A DNA stretch of 64,000 nt from Aneurinibacillus sp. Ricciae_BoGa-3 (GTDB lineage Bacteria > Bacillota > Bacilli > Aneurinibacillales > Aneurinibacillaceae). Under the pieces are notes generated by a model. It was not told the origin of the DNA, did no database searches, and saw only the letters and a list, made by a program, of their open reading frames with translations. A program made the position numbers and the translations under genes. The stretch is from positions 2,296,001 through 2,360,000 of the forward strand of contig NZ_CP116887.1 of the NCBI RefSeq assembly GCF_028421645.1. Direction: 5' to 3'. Below, in pieces: positions 16,697 through 25,107 of this stretch; positions within the stretch are counted from its first letter, which is position 1; each line of letters begins with the position of its first letter.

Positions 16697-17386
16697 ATGG
16701 AAAGAGTAACGAATGCAGTGACTAGCAACAAAAACAAGATTTTGCGTGGTGTATTGATAACGCTAGCTCTAAACGGACTTTTGCCTTTACTTGTATATGA
16801 GTATCTTTGCTCTTATATGCCAAGTGTAACGGCTTTGTCCATTGCAACAGTTATTCCATTGGTGGATAACTTCTACAGTTTAATCAAACATCGACATCTG
16901 GATGTGTTTGCCGTTTTTATGCTGGTTGGGTTCGTCCTTGGACTTCTGGTAGTAGCTTTCGGTGGAGATGAACATTTAATTTTAATTCGAGAATCATTTG
17001 TTACTGGATTTATGGGAATTTTTCTTTTAGCCTCTTTTCTTTTTCGAAGGCCGTTTATCTATTATTTTGCCCTGCGTTTTATTGCAGGTAATGACCAAGC
17101 CAGAAAGGCTGATTTTGCTGTAAACTGGCAGTATCCCTATTTTAGATTCGTTTTGCGTTTAATGACATTTGTATGGGGTATGGTATTACTAGGCGAAGCA
17201 GCTGTGAAGACCATACTGGTTTACAAGGTTTCGATTCCTCTATTTTTATCCCTTTCGAATTTTATTACGTACGGATTTATAGGTGCCGCGATTTTATGGA
17301 CGGTAACTTATCGGCGCCATGCCCGCAAGCGTTTGGCGAACTTAAATCATAAACAGATTGAATCTTATATAAATTCTAGTACGTAA
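16697..17386 (+). CDS. VC0807-family membrane protein
   Basis: A 229-residue integral membrane protein with six predicted helices. It has features of the VC0807/septation-A-like family, such as ATVIPLVDNFYSLIKHRHLDVFAVFML in the first half and NWQYPYFRFVLR before the fifth helix. The start at 16697 (MERVTNAV) follows AAGCGGGGG; an in-frame GTG at 16670 is less likely. The biochemical role is not known. Its promoter carries a TetR-type operator, which in other genomes often accompanies stress or efflux functions. A 47-residue membrane peptide follows 14 nt later. Confidence 0.8.
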   Translation: MERVTNAVTSNKNKILRGVLITLALNGLLPLLVYEYLCSYMPSVTALSIATVIPLVDNFYSLIKHRHLDVFAVFMLVGFVLGLLVVAFGGDEHLILIRESFVTGFMGIFLLASFLFRRPFIYYFALRFIAGNDQARKADFAVNWQYPYFRFVLRLMTFVWGMVLLGEAAVKTILVYKVSIPLFLSLSNFITYGFIGAAILWTVTYRRHARKRLANLNHKQIESYINSST

Positions 17387-17400
17387 GGTCGGGGTTGGCC

Positions 17401-17544
17401 ATGAAAGTCGTTTATTTAAGTCGCTATGCAAGAGCTAAAGCATGGGAAAGAATAATATACAGAATTTGTTATATTCCTTTACTCGCCTCCCTTTTGTACA
17501 CATGTTATGCATTATGGAGATTGTATTTTCTTATCATGGAATAA
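17401..17544 (+). CDS. Small membrane protein, 47 residues
   Basis: Reads MKVVYLSRYARAKAWERI at the N-terminus, then a hydrophobic helix (about residues 21-45) ending in LIME. It begins 14 nt after the VC0807-family gene, with AAGGTCGGGG as a possible ribosome binding site, so it is probably the second gene of that operon. The positive head and single helix fit an N-in small membrane protein. No family recognised. Codon pattern and spacing support it, but it could be a chance ORF. Confidence 0.5.
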   Translation: MKVVYLSRYARAKAWERIIYRICYIPLLASLLYTCYALWRLYFLIME

Positions 17545-17571
17545 AAAAGAACCCCGCGTTTTAGGCGGGGT
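17541..17571 (-). terminator. Terminator for minus-strand transcripts
   Basis: ACCCCGC/GCGGGGT stem with a 7-nt loop; read on the minus strand it ends in a T-rich run. It probably serves the small Cys-rich gene at 17719-17895. Confidence 0.65.
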
Positions 17572-17718
17572 CAGTGGAGTGGAGAGAATGACATTTGGAG
17601 TGGAGGTCTTCTTGCTCCAATTTTAAAACGCTGCTGCATTTTTTAAAGGAAATCTGGGAGATTATCTTTCATAAAATTTTATTTGAAAAAAAAGGAAAAT
17701 AATTGAATCCCATCTTGT

Positions 17719-17895
17719 TTATTCGCCGCCGGAGTATTTTCCGCTTCCGCCACAGCTGGGGCAATCCTCAATATGACTAAACTCAAACCCAAATTCAAAA
17801 AAGCCCTTTCCCGCACAATCCGGGCATATCCCATTTTGAATTCTTTCGTTCCGCCGTTTTTCATTCCAGTTGCCGACAAAGTTAAATATCCCCAT
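17719..17895 (-). CDS. Small DnaJ-type zinc-finger protein
   Basis: A 58-residue protein with two CxxCxGxG motifs, CPDCAGKG and CPSCGGSG, 17 residues between their cores. These are the zinc-binding modules found in DnaJ and in small YuiA-like proteins of Bacillales. The head (MGIFNFVGNWNEKRRNERIQ) is helical and basic. I start at the ATG with GGGGTGA upstream; an in-frame GTG 9 nt earlier is less likely. One zinc held by four Cys is the expected state. Function unknown; it has no J-domain and no chaperone gene nearby. Confidence 0.65.
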   Translation of the reverse strand: MGIFNFVGNWNEKRRNERIQNGICPDCAGKGFFEFGFEFSHIEDCPSCGGSGKYSGGE

Positions 17896-17904
17896 ATAAA
17901 TCAC

Positions 17905-18210
17905 CCCAGTTCATTTTGTTTTAGCGTACCCTTGTTTTAACAAAATAAACCTGGGGATGGATGCTAACAAAACTTACCATACAAAATGCAGTCAAGGTTA
18001 ACCTTTAATAGTTTATGTAAGTGATTTTTGGATAACTACTGGAATTATGTTTGGATTACTCAACTAAAAGCCTCTTTGGTGGTTCATTCCGGCAAAGAGG
18101 TTTTATGTGTTTAGAACTTTAATTTTATGTAAAGAACCTTAACATCGAAACCGATATCAATAAAATAAAGTTTGCATTACGAGTATACATAGCGAAAGAG
18201 GGTTTAACAC
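17905..18210. other. Intergenic stretch with a hairpin and a sigma-D promoter
   Basis: It holds a CCTCTTTG/CAAAGAGG hairpin with a TTTT tail at 18071-18104, and a sigma-D-type promoter at 18130-18157. I find no gene in the rest. Confidence 0.6.
18130..18157 (+). promoter_or_regulatory. Sigma-D (flagellar/chemotaxis) promoter
   Basis: TAAA, 16 bp, then ACCGATAT: seven of eight matches to the sigma-D -10 element GCCGATAT, at a permitted spacing. It lies upstream of a decayed chemoreceptor gene, the class of gene sigma-D controls. Confidence 0.7.
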
Positions 18211-18303
18211 ATGAAAGAAAAATTTACAAAAAAAGCGGGGAGCGTACCGTCAACCGCTCTTGTGAAGGTTAATTTACCGTCTTTATTTATTACCGAATAT
18301 TAG
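18211..18303 (+). CDS. Possible 30-residue peptide
   Basis: A short ORF (begins MKEKFTKKAGSV) with AAAGAGGG 9 nt before its ATG, just after the sigma-D promoter and before the chemoreceptor remnant. No family recognised. It may be a leader or chance ORF. Confidence 0.25.
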   Translation: MKEKFTKKAGSVPSTALVKVNLPSLFITEY

Positions 18304-18319
18304 GGTTAGGAGCACCACA

Positions 18320-19124
18320 ATGAATCTAAAAGCGAAAGTTATCTTATTCTCGACAGCTATTTTGTTTTTAAGTACATTTCTGCTGGGCTGTTATATGGTA
18401 AACCAACTCCACAACAACGTCATCGACGGAGCGGGTTTTATGACCCCATTAAAGACGCAGCAGGCAAAACCATCGGAGCGTTGTTTGTAGGGGTACCAAA
18501 TGCACCATATGATGCATTAATAAACCAGGCTATCTATCATGTGATCATTTTTTAGCGCTATTATTTGTAATCTTGTGGTATGTGGTTTCAAGGAAGATGA
18601 AGCCTATCAAACAAATTACAGAAGTTGCTGTGGAGATCGCCGATGGCAACCTGAAATTGCAAACGGTAAAGGTGACATCCAATGATGAAATCAGTAAACT
18701 CGCTGCTGCAATGAATAAAATGTTAAAGAATCTACATGGACTATTTCGGCAAGTTTCCGATAGTGCGACCACGACGGCTGCAACGTCTCAACAGTTAGCG
18801 GCCAGTGCCGACATTACAGAACAAACCGCCGAGCAAATCGCCGTGTCTATTAACGAAATTGCGGCCGGATCCACCATACAATCAAAAGATGTTAGCAAAG
18901 TGGTTCATATGATGGAGGAAGTTATTGAAAAGAATGTACGCCAGGTGATGGCAGCAGTTAAATCAGTCTCCAAAATCATCGAAGAGTCTGCTGCAACAAG
19001 CGAAGAAGTTGCAGCGGCAACACAACAACAGACAGCTTCTATCGAAGAAGTGACCACAAGTTCAGAAGAATTAGCGAACCTGTCCAAGCAGTTAGAAGAG
19101 CAGGTGGCAAGATTCAACATTTAA
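18320..19124 (+). pseudogene. Decayed methyl-accepting chemotaxis protein
   Basis: Pieces of one chemoreceptor appear in order but in different frames. First, the N-terminal membrane helix (starts MNLKAKVILFST; GGAG-type site upstream). Then an out-of-frame deletion removes most of the extracellular Cache domain and resumes at GFYDPIKDAAGK. At a T6 run near 18546 the frame shifts again into the second membrane helix and HAMP (WYVVSRKMKPIKQITEVA). The signalling domain lacks the conserved hairpin tip (no [19 protein letters not shown]) and jumps from VVHMMEEV to the distal arm, ending in VARFNI. The 183-residue open frame from 18573 could be translated but cannot signal to CheA/CheW. The intact receptor at 59325 shows what is missing. 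Confidence 0.85.
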
Positions 19125-19190
19125 ACCACGAGGTTGGGAACCGAAATGTTCCCAACCTTTATGATGTCCTGCCTTAACGAGAATACTTGT

Positions 19191-20261
19191 TTACTGAGCA
19201 CCCATTTTTTCGTTCGTGTTTTTGATCAGTTCGGCAATGAACTCACTCACAGACCAGGTTTTGCTCAAGCTGGACCCTTGACCGGCCCACAGCGACATAA
19301 ACTCTGTCTGATTTTGATTTTCTGCAGCAGACCGCATATTTTTTGTCAGCGCATTTTGCACGGGATACGGGAGAATGGCTGAAGCATGTGCTTGCATTTC
19401 TACCATGAACCTATTCTTTAAACCCCGGGCCGCTTTCCCCGAAAAAGCCGTGGTGATTGCCGTATCTTCCGCAGCACTTCCCAGAACAGTTTGTTTGTAT
19501 AGATGATGGGCTCCACATTCAGCACAGGTTAAGAAAGCAGTCCCCATTTGAATGCCGGCAGCTCCAAGAGCGAGGGATGCGATCAATCCCCGGTGATCCA
19601 TAATGCCACCTGCAGCAATGACAGGGATATGAACGGCGTCTGCTAGTTGGGGGATGAGTGCCATCGTGCCGATCAACCCGTCTTGATAGGATCCCATGAA
19701 CGTGCCGCGGTGGCCGCCAGCTTCGCTTCCCTGGCCCACAATCATATCAATGCCGCTCTCCTCCAGGTACATGCCTTCCTTTACTGTTGTCGCTGTGCCA
19801 ATGGTAAAAATCCCTTTGTTTTTTAACTGCTGGATGTGTTCTTTTGCAGGTACACCAAAAGTAAAACTGAATATGGGGACATTCTCTTCAAGGATAACGG
19901 CAAGCTGTTCGGCAAACGACTCAGAAAACTTCGCTGGCAGAGGTTGAGATTCAATTCCCAATTCTTCATAATAAGGCCGAAGGAGATTGTTCATACGCGC
20001 AACGTCTTCATTGTTCACTTCATACGAATCGGGCGCGAATAAATTCACAGCAAATGGCTTATCTGTCAGGGTGCGGATGTATTTAATGGTGGAGCGAATT
20101 TGGTCGGGGCTCATATAGCCTGCCCCCAGGGTTCCCAGCCCGCCAGCATTCGATACAGCGGCCACAAGACGCTCCGGGCTAGCAATGCGTCCTGCCATTC
20201 CGCCCTGAATAATGGGATACTTTATTCCGAGTAGTTCTGTAAGTTTCGTATCTGACCACAT
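19191..20261 (-). CDS. Nitronate monooxygenase / 2-nitropropane dioxygenase family enzyme
   Basis: A 356-residue FMN-dependent TIM-barrel protein. The N-terminal KYPIIQGGMAG, the flavin-phosphate region VGQGSEAGGHRG near 178 and VIAAGGIMDHRG near 218 are standard for the NMO/FabK family. Nitronate oxidation to carbonyl and nitrite is the family reaction. FabK-type enoyl-ACP reductases look similar, but there is no fab operon here. The start is chosen at 20261 (MWSDTKL), 8 nt after GGGGAG; the ATG two codons earlier lies too close to that site. A second, more distant NMO-family gene is at 23144. Confidence 0.87.
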   Translation of the reverse strand: MWSDTKLTELLGIKYPIIQGGMAGRIASPERLVAAVSNAGGLGTLGAGYMSPDQIRSTIKYIRTLTDKPFAVNLFAPDSYEVNNEDVARMNNLLRPYYEELGIESQPLPAKFSESFAEQLAVILEENVPIFSFTFGVPAKEHIQQLKNKGIFTIGTATTVKEGMYLEESGIDMIVGQGSEAGGHRGTFMGSYQDGLIGTMALIPQLADAVHIPVIAAGGIMDHRGLIASLALGAAGIQMGTAFLTCAECGAHHLYKQTVLGSAAEDTAITTAFSGKAARGLKNRFMVEMQAHASAILPYPVQNALTKNMRSAAENQNQTEFMSLWAGQGSSLSKTWSVSEFIAELIKNTNEKMGAQ

Positions 20262-20316
20262 AAACATCTCTCCCCAAGAATAATTTTTATTTCCTCCTCA
20301 CATTATAGCATGAACC

Positions 20317-21873
20317 TTACTCCAAAATTTTCATGCCCGTGCCAGCTAAAGGTAAAAACACACTAAATTTACTGCCCATTCCGATTTTGCTTTCAACTGT
20401 GATGGTTCCACCATGCAACTGAACAAGCTCTTTTGTAAGTGGCAGCCCGAGACCTGTTCCGCCATACTTGCGTTCCAAACCCCCGTCCACCTGATAAAAC
20501 CGGTTGAAAATTTTCTTTTGCATATTCTCAGGAATCCCGATGCCCTCATCTCGAACAGAAAGAACAAATGCGTTGCGTTTTTCTTCTAATTGAATAAAGA
20601 TCGGTTTATCCGGTTCGCTGAATTTGAGCGCGTTGCTTAATAAATTGAAAACGACTTGTTTAATCTTCGTGCGGTCGCCATATATTTCAAGTGGCAATTC
20701 AGGTGTAACGGCTTTGATATGTATGTTTTTCTTTTTCGCAGCTTCTTCAAAATTACGACAGGCTTCATCGATAAGCTGGTAAGCATCAAATACTGTTTTA
20801 TGCAGTTCCATTTTGCCCGCTTCTATCTTAGCTAAATCCAGCAGATCGTTTATTAACGTTAGCAGATGTTCGCTGGAACTTAAAATGCGTGCAACAAAGT
20901 TTTTAAGTTTGTCATCAGCCTTTTCAATCAACAGCTCAGAGAAGCCAATGATAACAGTAAGCGGAGTGCGAAGTTCATGTGACATGTTAGCTAGAAACTG
21001 AGATTGAATGCGGCTTGATTCTTTTGCCTTCGCTGTCTCTTCCTTTAACCGCTGGTTTGCGTACTTCTGTTCAGCCATTAACTGCTGAATATTGTAAGTC
21101 ATCTGGTTAAACGCAGCTCCGAGCTCGGTGAATTCGTCCGCAATGTTTCCTAGCTGAATTTTAACACCCATGTCACCTTCTGCCATTTTGCGTACCGCTT
21201 CGAGCAGGGTGGATATAGGATTGGTCACGCGCCGCGAGGTATAATAGGATATTCCAATAACCGTGATAACCGTACACACCAGCATGATAAACAAATACTG
21301 AAGCTCATTGTGGCCTAGGAGAACCGTTTTTTTATTTTCTTGATCAATTTTTGCCGCTGCGTTTGCTACTAATTTCTTAGAATCAGCCAAAAGATCAAGT
21401 GACAAAGGACGTACCTGCGTGTTCATCATATGCATGGCATCCTTCGTATTCCCGTACTGGAAAACAGGAATCACCTGATCATGCAGAAGAAAAGAGAGGT
21501 CTTCATTTTTCGATAGAAAATCATCTACTTCCTTCCGTTCGTCACCTGATGTTTCATTCAAAATAATCGTTTGTTTCTCTTTCAGTTGTGTTTTTAGAAA
21601 ATCTAGCGTTCGCAGGTTTCCTTCGTCTCCTGTGTAAATATAGAGCAGTACTACATTGATTTGGGATAAAATATTATCTTTTATCGCGATATAATTGTCT
21701 TTTTTCTCATTGTTGAGGTGTAACGAGTGCTCATTTTGTTCCATGATGGTTAAAAGCTGGCTTGAATAAAAAATCAATAAAAACCCGTAGAAGAAGATGA
21801 CGCCCAAAATCATAATGATAATCTTTTTCTGCAGAGTGGTCTTAACATTCTTAAACGAAGCACTTATTTTCAT
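20317..21873 (-). CDS. Sensor histidine kinase, partner of the Med-like lipoprotein
   Basis: A 518-residue membrane kinase. Transmembrane helix about 18-40; an extracytoplasmic helical domain of about 150 residues resembling 4-helix-bundle sensors; second helix about 193-212; HAMP about 213-265; a coiled-coil; HisKA with the H-box ANMSHELRTPL near 296; HATPase_c with the N-box NLLSNALKFS, G1 DEGIGIP and G2 GGTGLGLPL. All autophosphorylation motifs are intact. The gene lies 28 nt downstream of a Med-like BMP-family lipoprotein, so ligand-bound lipoprotein may signal through its sensor domain, as in LuxP-LuxQ. No response regulator is adjacent. Confidence 0.9.
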   Translation of the reverse strand: MKISASFKNVKTTLQKKIIIMILGVIFFYGFLLIFYSSQLLTIMEQNEHSLHLNNEKKDNYIAIKDNILSQINVVLLYIYTGDEGNLRTLDFLKTQLKEKQTIILNETSGDERKEVDDFLSKNEDLSFLLHDQVIPVFQYGNTKDAMHMMNTQVRPLSLDLLADSKKLVANAAAKIDQENKKTVLLGHNELQYLFIMLVCTVITVIGISYYTSRRVTNPISTLLEAVRKMAEGDMGVKIQLGNIADEFTELGAAFNQMTYNIQQLMAEQKYANQRLKEETAKAKESSRIQSQFLANMSHELRTPLTVIIGFSELLIEKADDKLKNFVARILSSSEHLLTLINDLLDLAKIEAGKMELHKTVFDAYQLIDEACRNFEEAAKKKNIHIKAVTPELPLEIYGDRTKIKQVVFNLLSNALKFSEPDKPIFIQLEEKRNAFVLSVRDEGIGIPENMQKKIFNRFYQVDGGLERKYGGTGLGLPLTKELVQLHGGTITVESKIGMGSKFSVFLPLAGTGMKILE

Positions 21874-21901
21874 AGGTTCACCTTCATTGCCCGGTTAGAG
21901 G

Positions 21902-22879
21902 TTAATTTGGCAGCTTGAATCTTCCATTGTTATAGTCCGATATTTTGCGCATTACTTTCTCCTGAACAATTGCAGGAACCTGGGGATTGAAAGGAGCGTA
22001 GGATTCAGCGCCATTCTTATAATTTAGAATAAACTTTCCGCTTGCCAGACGATTGTGAGCGAAGTCATCGGCAATCTGAAGATATATTTGATAGACATTT
22101 TGCAAAGAACTTGTTAATACTGTGTCTCGAGCCATAAACGACGAATCCGAAATATAGCCGATTACATGGGCGTGCGCTTTCCATGCCCGCATCGTCACTT
22201 CTATATTGAATCCATCTCCCATAGGGGCGAGAATATCGGCACCTTTCTTCAGCATATCATCTGCTATTTTCCCAGCCCTGGCCTTATCATCCCAGCTGAG
22301 AACAGGTTCCATATAAACCTCGTTGCGCGGGTCTTGATCTTTTGCACCCTTTATAAAATACGAAATTGACTTAGAATTAGCGAAGCCGGGGATGAGGCCG
22401 ATTTTGTGTGTTTTTGTTAATAGCCCTGCAATCATGCCTGTAAAATACCCATGGGCCGGGTCGAAATTATATGAAGTAACATTTTTCCCAGCAGGTTGTC
22501 CATTAAAAAATACAAATTTCACAGATGGATAACGGGGTGCCAACTGGTTGAAGGAAGATTCAAACGCTCTTCCATTCCCGATTATTAAGGTGAATCCCTG
22601 CTTCGCCATACGTTCGGTCTCGATCAGTTTTTTTTGCGGGGTATCTACTTTTTCTTTAAATTCAACAGTTGCATTGAACTGTTCCCTGATTTTTCGTAAG
22701 GCTTTATAAGCCTGGCTTTCCCAAGTTTGATCCACAATATTTCCTTCCAGAAGCAGGCCAACTTTCATCTTCGTAGGTGTGTTGTTATCTGTGTGCGGAT
22801 CAGGTGAAGAGGGATCGCTGAACGCGGAGCATCCGACGAGTAAAGTTAGTAATAGGATAATAGCAGTAGTCTTTTTCAT
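21902..22879 (-). CDS. Med-like BMP-family lipoprotein
   Basis: A 325-residue lipoprotein with a lipobox (LLVGC, Cys16) and a periplasmic-binding-protein fold of the BMP/PnrA type, a family that binds nucleosides. Segments FIKGAKDQDP, W-DD near 200, PMGDGFNI, GYISDSS and VLTSSLQNVYQ line up from memory with B. subtilis Med, the membrane-linked positive regulator of comK. B. subtilis Med is not paired with a kinase; here a histidine kinase follows 28 nt downstream in the same direction. The lipoprotein is more likely a ligand-sensing subunit than an ABC substrate protein, since no permease or ATPase genes are near. Confidence 0.85.
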   Translation of the reverse strand: MKKTTAIILLLTLLVGCSAFSDPSSPDPHTDNNTPTKMKVGLLLEGNIVDQTWESQAYKALRKIREQFNATVEFKEKVDTPQKKLIETERMAKQGFTLIIGNGRAFESSFNQLAPRYPSVKFVFFNGQPAGKNVTSYNFDPAHGYFTGMIAGLLTKTHKIGLIPGFANSKSISYFIKGAKDQDPRNEVYMEPVLSWDDKARAGKIADDMLKKGADILAPMGDGFNIEVTMRAWKAHAHVIGYISDSSFMARDTVLTSSLQNVYQIYLQIADDFAHNRLASGKFILNYKNGAESYAPFNPQVPAIVQEKVMRKISDYNNGRFKLPN

Positions 22880-23143
22880 TTGATTTCTCCAATTAACGAT
22901 TTAAACATTATACAAGCGAACCTTAACGGTTGTTTCTTTTTCATTGTACTAGCTGGTTGACACCCGTCAAGGAATAATGACAAAAAAATCACCTGGCTGT
23001 TTTTTTGAAACTGGGGAAAAAAACACAATGAAGCCTTTTCCGTTTGGTAACATTGTATTGCAATATTTATAATGTTTCGATAAAAAAGAATGAATCAAAC
23101 TGATTGTAGCGGTTTTTCCATTACTTATGAAGGGATAGATTCT

Positions 23144-24127
23144 ATGCTGCAAACCTCGAATCATTTAACGCGCGTGACATTGCCTGTCATTACCGCACCC
23201 ATGTTTCTCGTATCAAGCCCGGATTTAGTCATTGAAAGCTGCAAAGCGGGAATTATTGGTTCTTTTCCTACTTTAAATGCCCGCACCGTTGACATTCTTG
23301 ATGATTGGATGAAAAGGATCACGGAAGAACTGGATGAGGCCAGGCAGGAGAATCCACATAACGAACCGGCCCCCTGGGCGGTTAATTTAATCGTACACCG
23401 AACAAATACCCGCTACGGGGATGATCTGGAGCGGATAAAGAAGTACTGCCCGCCCGTTGTTATTACATCACTGGGTAATCCAGGCCCGGTAGTAAACATC
23501 GTACACGAGTATGGCGGATTGGTTTTTTCTGATGTGAGTACTGTGAAACATGCAAGAAAAGCCGCTCAGACAGGGGTAGATGGATTAATTCTTGTTTGTA
23601 ATGGCGCCGGCGGGCATGCTGGAACAATAAATCCTATCGCGTTTATGGGAGCAGTAAAAGAATTTTGGGAGGGTATTGCCATTCTGGCTGGATGCATAAC
23701 AAACGGGCAGGATATTCTCGCTGCAGAAGCACTTGGTGCAGATTTTGCTTATATGGGTACCCGCTTTATTGCAACAGCTGAAAGCTTTGCAAGCAGCGGC
23801 TATCAGGAGATGCTGATTAATTCCACCCTCGAAGATCTCATTTATACAGACGTATTTAGCGGCGTAAAAGCGAATTATCTGGTTCCAAGTATCCGGAAGG
23901 CGGGATTGGATCCAGAGAATCTTCAGGATAAAGTCTCGATGGATTTCTCAAATAAAGCGGAAGGGGATGCAAAGGCCTGGAAAGATATATGGTCTGCAGG
24001 ACAGGGGATAACCACCATAAAACATGTACTACCCGTTGCTCAAGTGGTAGAGCAGCTGCAGCGCGAGTATGAAGCTGCACGGAATGCCCTACTGGAAAAA
24101 CACAGGAAAATGGCCCCAGGAGTGTAA
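23144..24127 (+). CDS. Nitronate monooxygenase family enzyme
   Basis: A 327-residue FMN-dependent TIM-barrel protein of the NMO family. It has VITAPMFLVSSPDLV at the N-terminus, CNGAGGHAG near 175 for phosphate binding, and GCITNGQDILAAEALGADFAYMGTRF near 200. The start at 23144 (MLQTSNHL) is set by GAAGGG upstream; an in-frame ATG at 23090 has no site. It is clearly a different subfamily from the gene at 19191 (different barrel insertions, little identity outside motifs). Monocistronic; the stop codon lies in the loop of its terminator. Confidence 0.87.
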   Translation: MLQTSNHLTRVTLPVITAPMFLVSSPDLVIESCKAGIIGSFPTLNARTVDILDDWMKRITEELDEARQENPHNEPAPWAVNLIVHRTNTRYGDDLERIKKYCPPVVITSLGNPGPVVNIVHEYGGLVFSDVSTVKHARKAAQTGVDGLILVCNGAGGHAGTINPIAFMGAVKEFWEGIAILAGCITNGQDILAAEALGADFAYMGTRFIATAESFASSGYQEMLINSTLEDLIYTDVFSGVKANYLVPSIRKAGLDPENLQDKVSMDFSNKAEGDAKAWKDIWSAGQGITTIKHVLPVAQVVEQLQREYEAARNALLEKHRKMAPGV

Positions 24128-24146
24128 TGCTCCCGGGGCATTTTTA
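24113..24146 (+). terminator. Terminator overlapping the end of the second NMO gene
   Basis: GGCCCCAGGAG and CTCCCGGGGC form a stem with one mismatch, followed by ATTTTT; the stop codon sits in the loop. Confidence 0.75.
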
Positions 24147-24248
24147 ATGCTAAAGCTAAAGCGTTATTATTCCTCTCTAAAAAAGACGAATAAAAAATGT
24201 TCTATTAACGGGTATGATGGACGATACTGATCAGTAGTGGAGCATACC

Positions 24249-24280
24249 TTTGCACAAAAAATGCTTCTCTTTTGTGCAAA
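24249..24280 (+). promoter_or_regulatory. Inverted repeat upstream of the nitroreductase gene
   Basis: A perfect 11-bp inverted repeat, TTTGCACAAAA and its complement, separated by 10 bp and 63 bp ahead of the ATG. It could be a dimeric repressor operator for a redox- or electrophile-sensing regulator, or a hairpin in the leader. Confidence 0.45.
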
Positions 24281-24343
24281 TAACTTTTATGATAATAGAG
24301 TTGTGGACTGTAACGATACATAACTAAAAGGAGTATTTTAACT

Positions 24344-24991
24344 ATGGATTATGCTGCATTTAAAGAGATTGTTCATGGACGGCGTAGCGTTCGCAAATTT
24401 ACAGACCAGGATGTAACCATTGACGATATCGAAGAAATTATAGATTGTGCCCGCTACGCTCCAAGTGATACGAATTCACAGACATGGGAATTCATCGTCA
24501 TTAAAAACAAAGAAAAAATAAAAGAAATAGAGCAGATGACATGGGATGCCCTTCATGAAAAGGCGGCCATGGCAAGCGAGAAGGGTTTTGAAAAGGAAGG
24601 CAAACTATTGGTACGATCTTTCGGCCCTTATGCCACGGCTTTTTCCGATGCACCGGTCCTTATTGTATGTTTAGCTACCCCGTACCAATCGAAGTTCCGG
24701 GAAAAGATTTTTGAGCCGATTGATTTTGTCCCTGGCTCAGTGTGGGAGGAAGAGGGGATAAAAAGCAGCTGCCTGGCATCCCAGAATTTAATGCTGGCGG
24801 CACACGCACGAGGCCTGGGGACGTGCCCGATGACAGGCCCTGTTTTGCTAGCGCAGGACAAATTACGGAAGTACCTAGAAATCGGGGAGGAGAAACAAAT
24901 TAACATGGTAATCGCATTAGGACACCCACAGGATCAGCCTAAGAAATTACCCCGTAAAGAAGTTGCAGAAATTGTTCAATATATTTTGTAA
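24344..24991 (+). CDS. Nitroreductase-family flavoprotein
   Basis: A 215-residue FMN-dependent oxidoreductase of the nitroreductase fold. FMN contacts are visible as HGRRSVRKF near residue 11, ARYAPSDTNSQTWEFIVI near 38-55, and GLGTCPMTGP near 160. It reduces nitro- or quinone-type compounds with NAD(P)H; the natural substrate is unknown. AAAAGGAG precedes the ATG. The inverted repeat at 24249 probably controls it. With two nitronate monooxygenases close by it could belong to nitro-compound metabolism, although they are separate transcription units. Confidence 0.9.
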   Translation: MDYAAFKEIVHGRRSVRKFTDQDVTIDDIEEIIDCARYAPSDTNSQTWEFIVIKNKEKIKEIEQMTWDALHEKAAMASEKGFEKEGKLLVRSFGPYATAFSDAPVLIVCLATPYQSKFREKIFEPIDFVPGSVWEEEGIKSSCLASQNLMLAAHARGLGTCPMTGPVLLAQDKLRKYLEIGEEKQINMVIALGHPQDQPKKLPRKEVAEIVQYIL

Positions 24992-24995
24992 GGGA

Positions 24996-25020
24996 AAGGC
25001 CCTGATGGGGTCTTTTTTTA
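24996..25020 (+). terminator. Terminator after the nitroreductase gene
   Basis: AAAGGCCC-TGAT-GGGGTCTTT hairpin followed by a T-run. Confidence 0.7.
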
Positions 25021-25107
25021 TAGATCCATAGTCCAACCAACGGATTTGACATAGATTAGTAGTAACGCATTCGATCTTTTTACCAAGATGGAATATGGAG
25101 GTGAACG

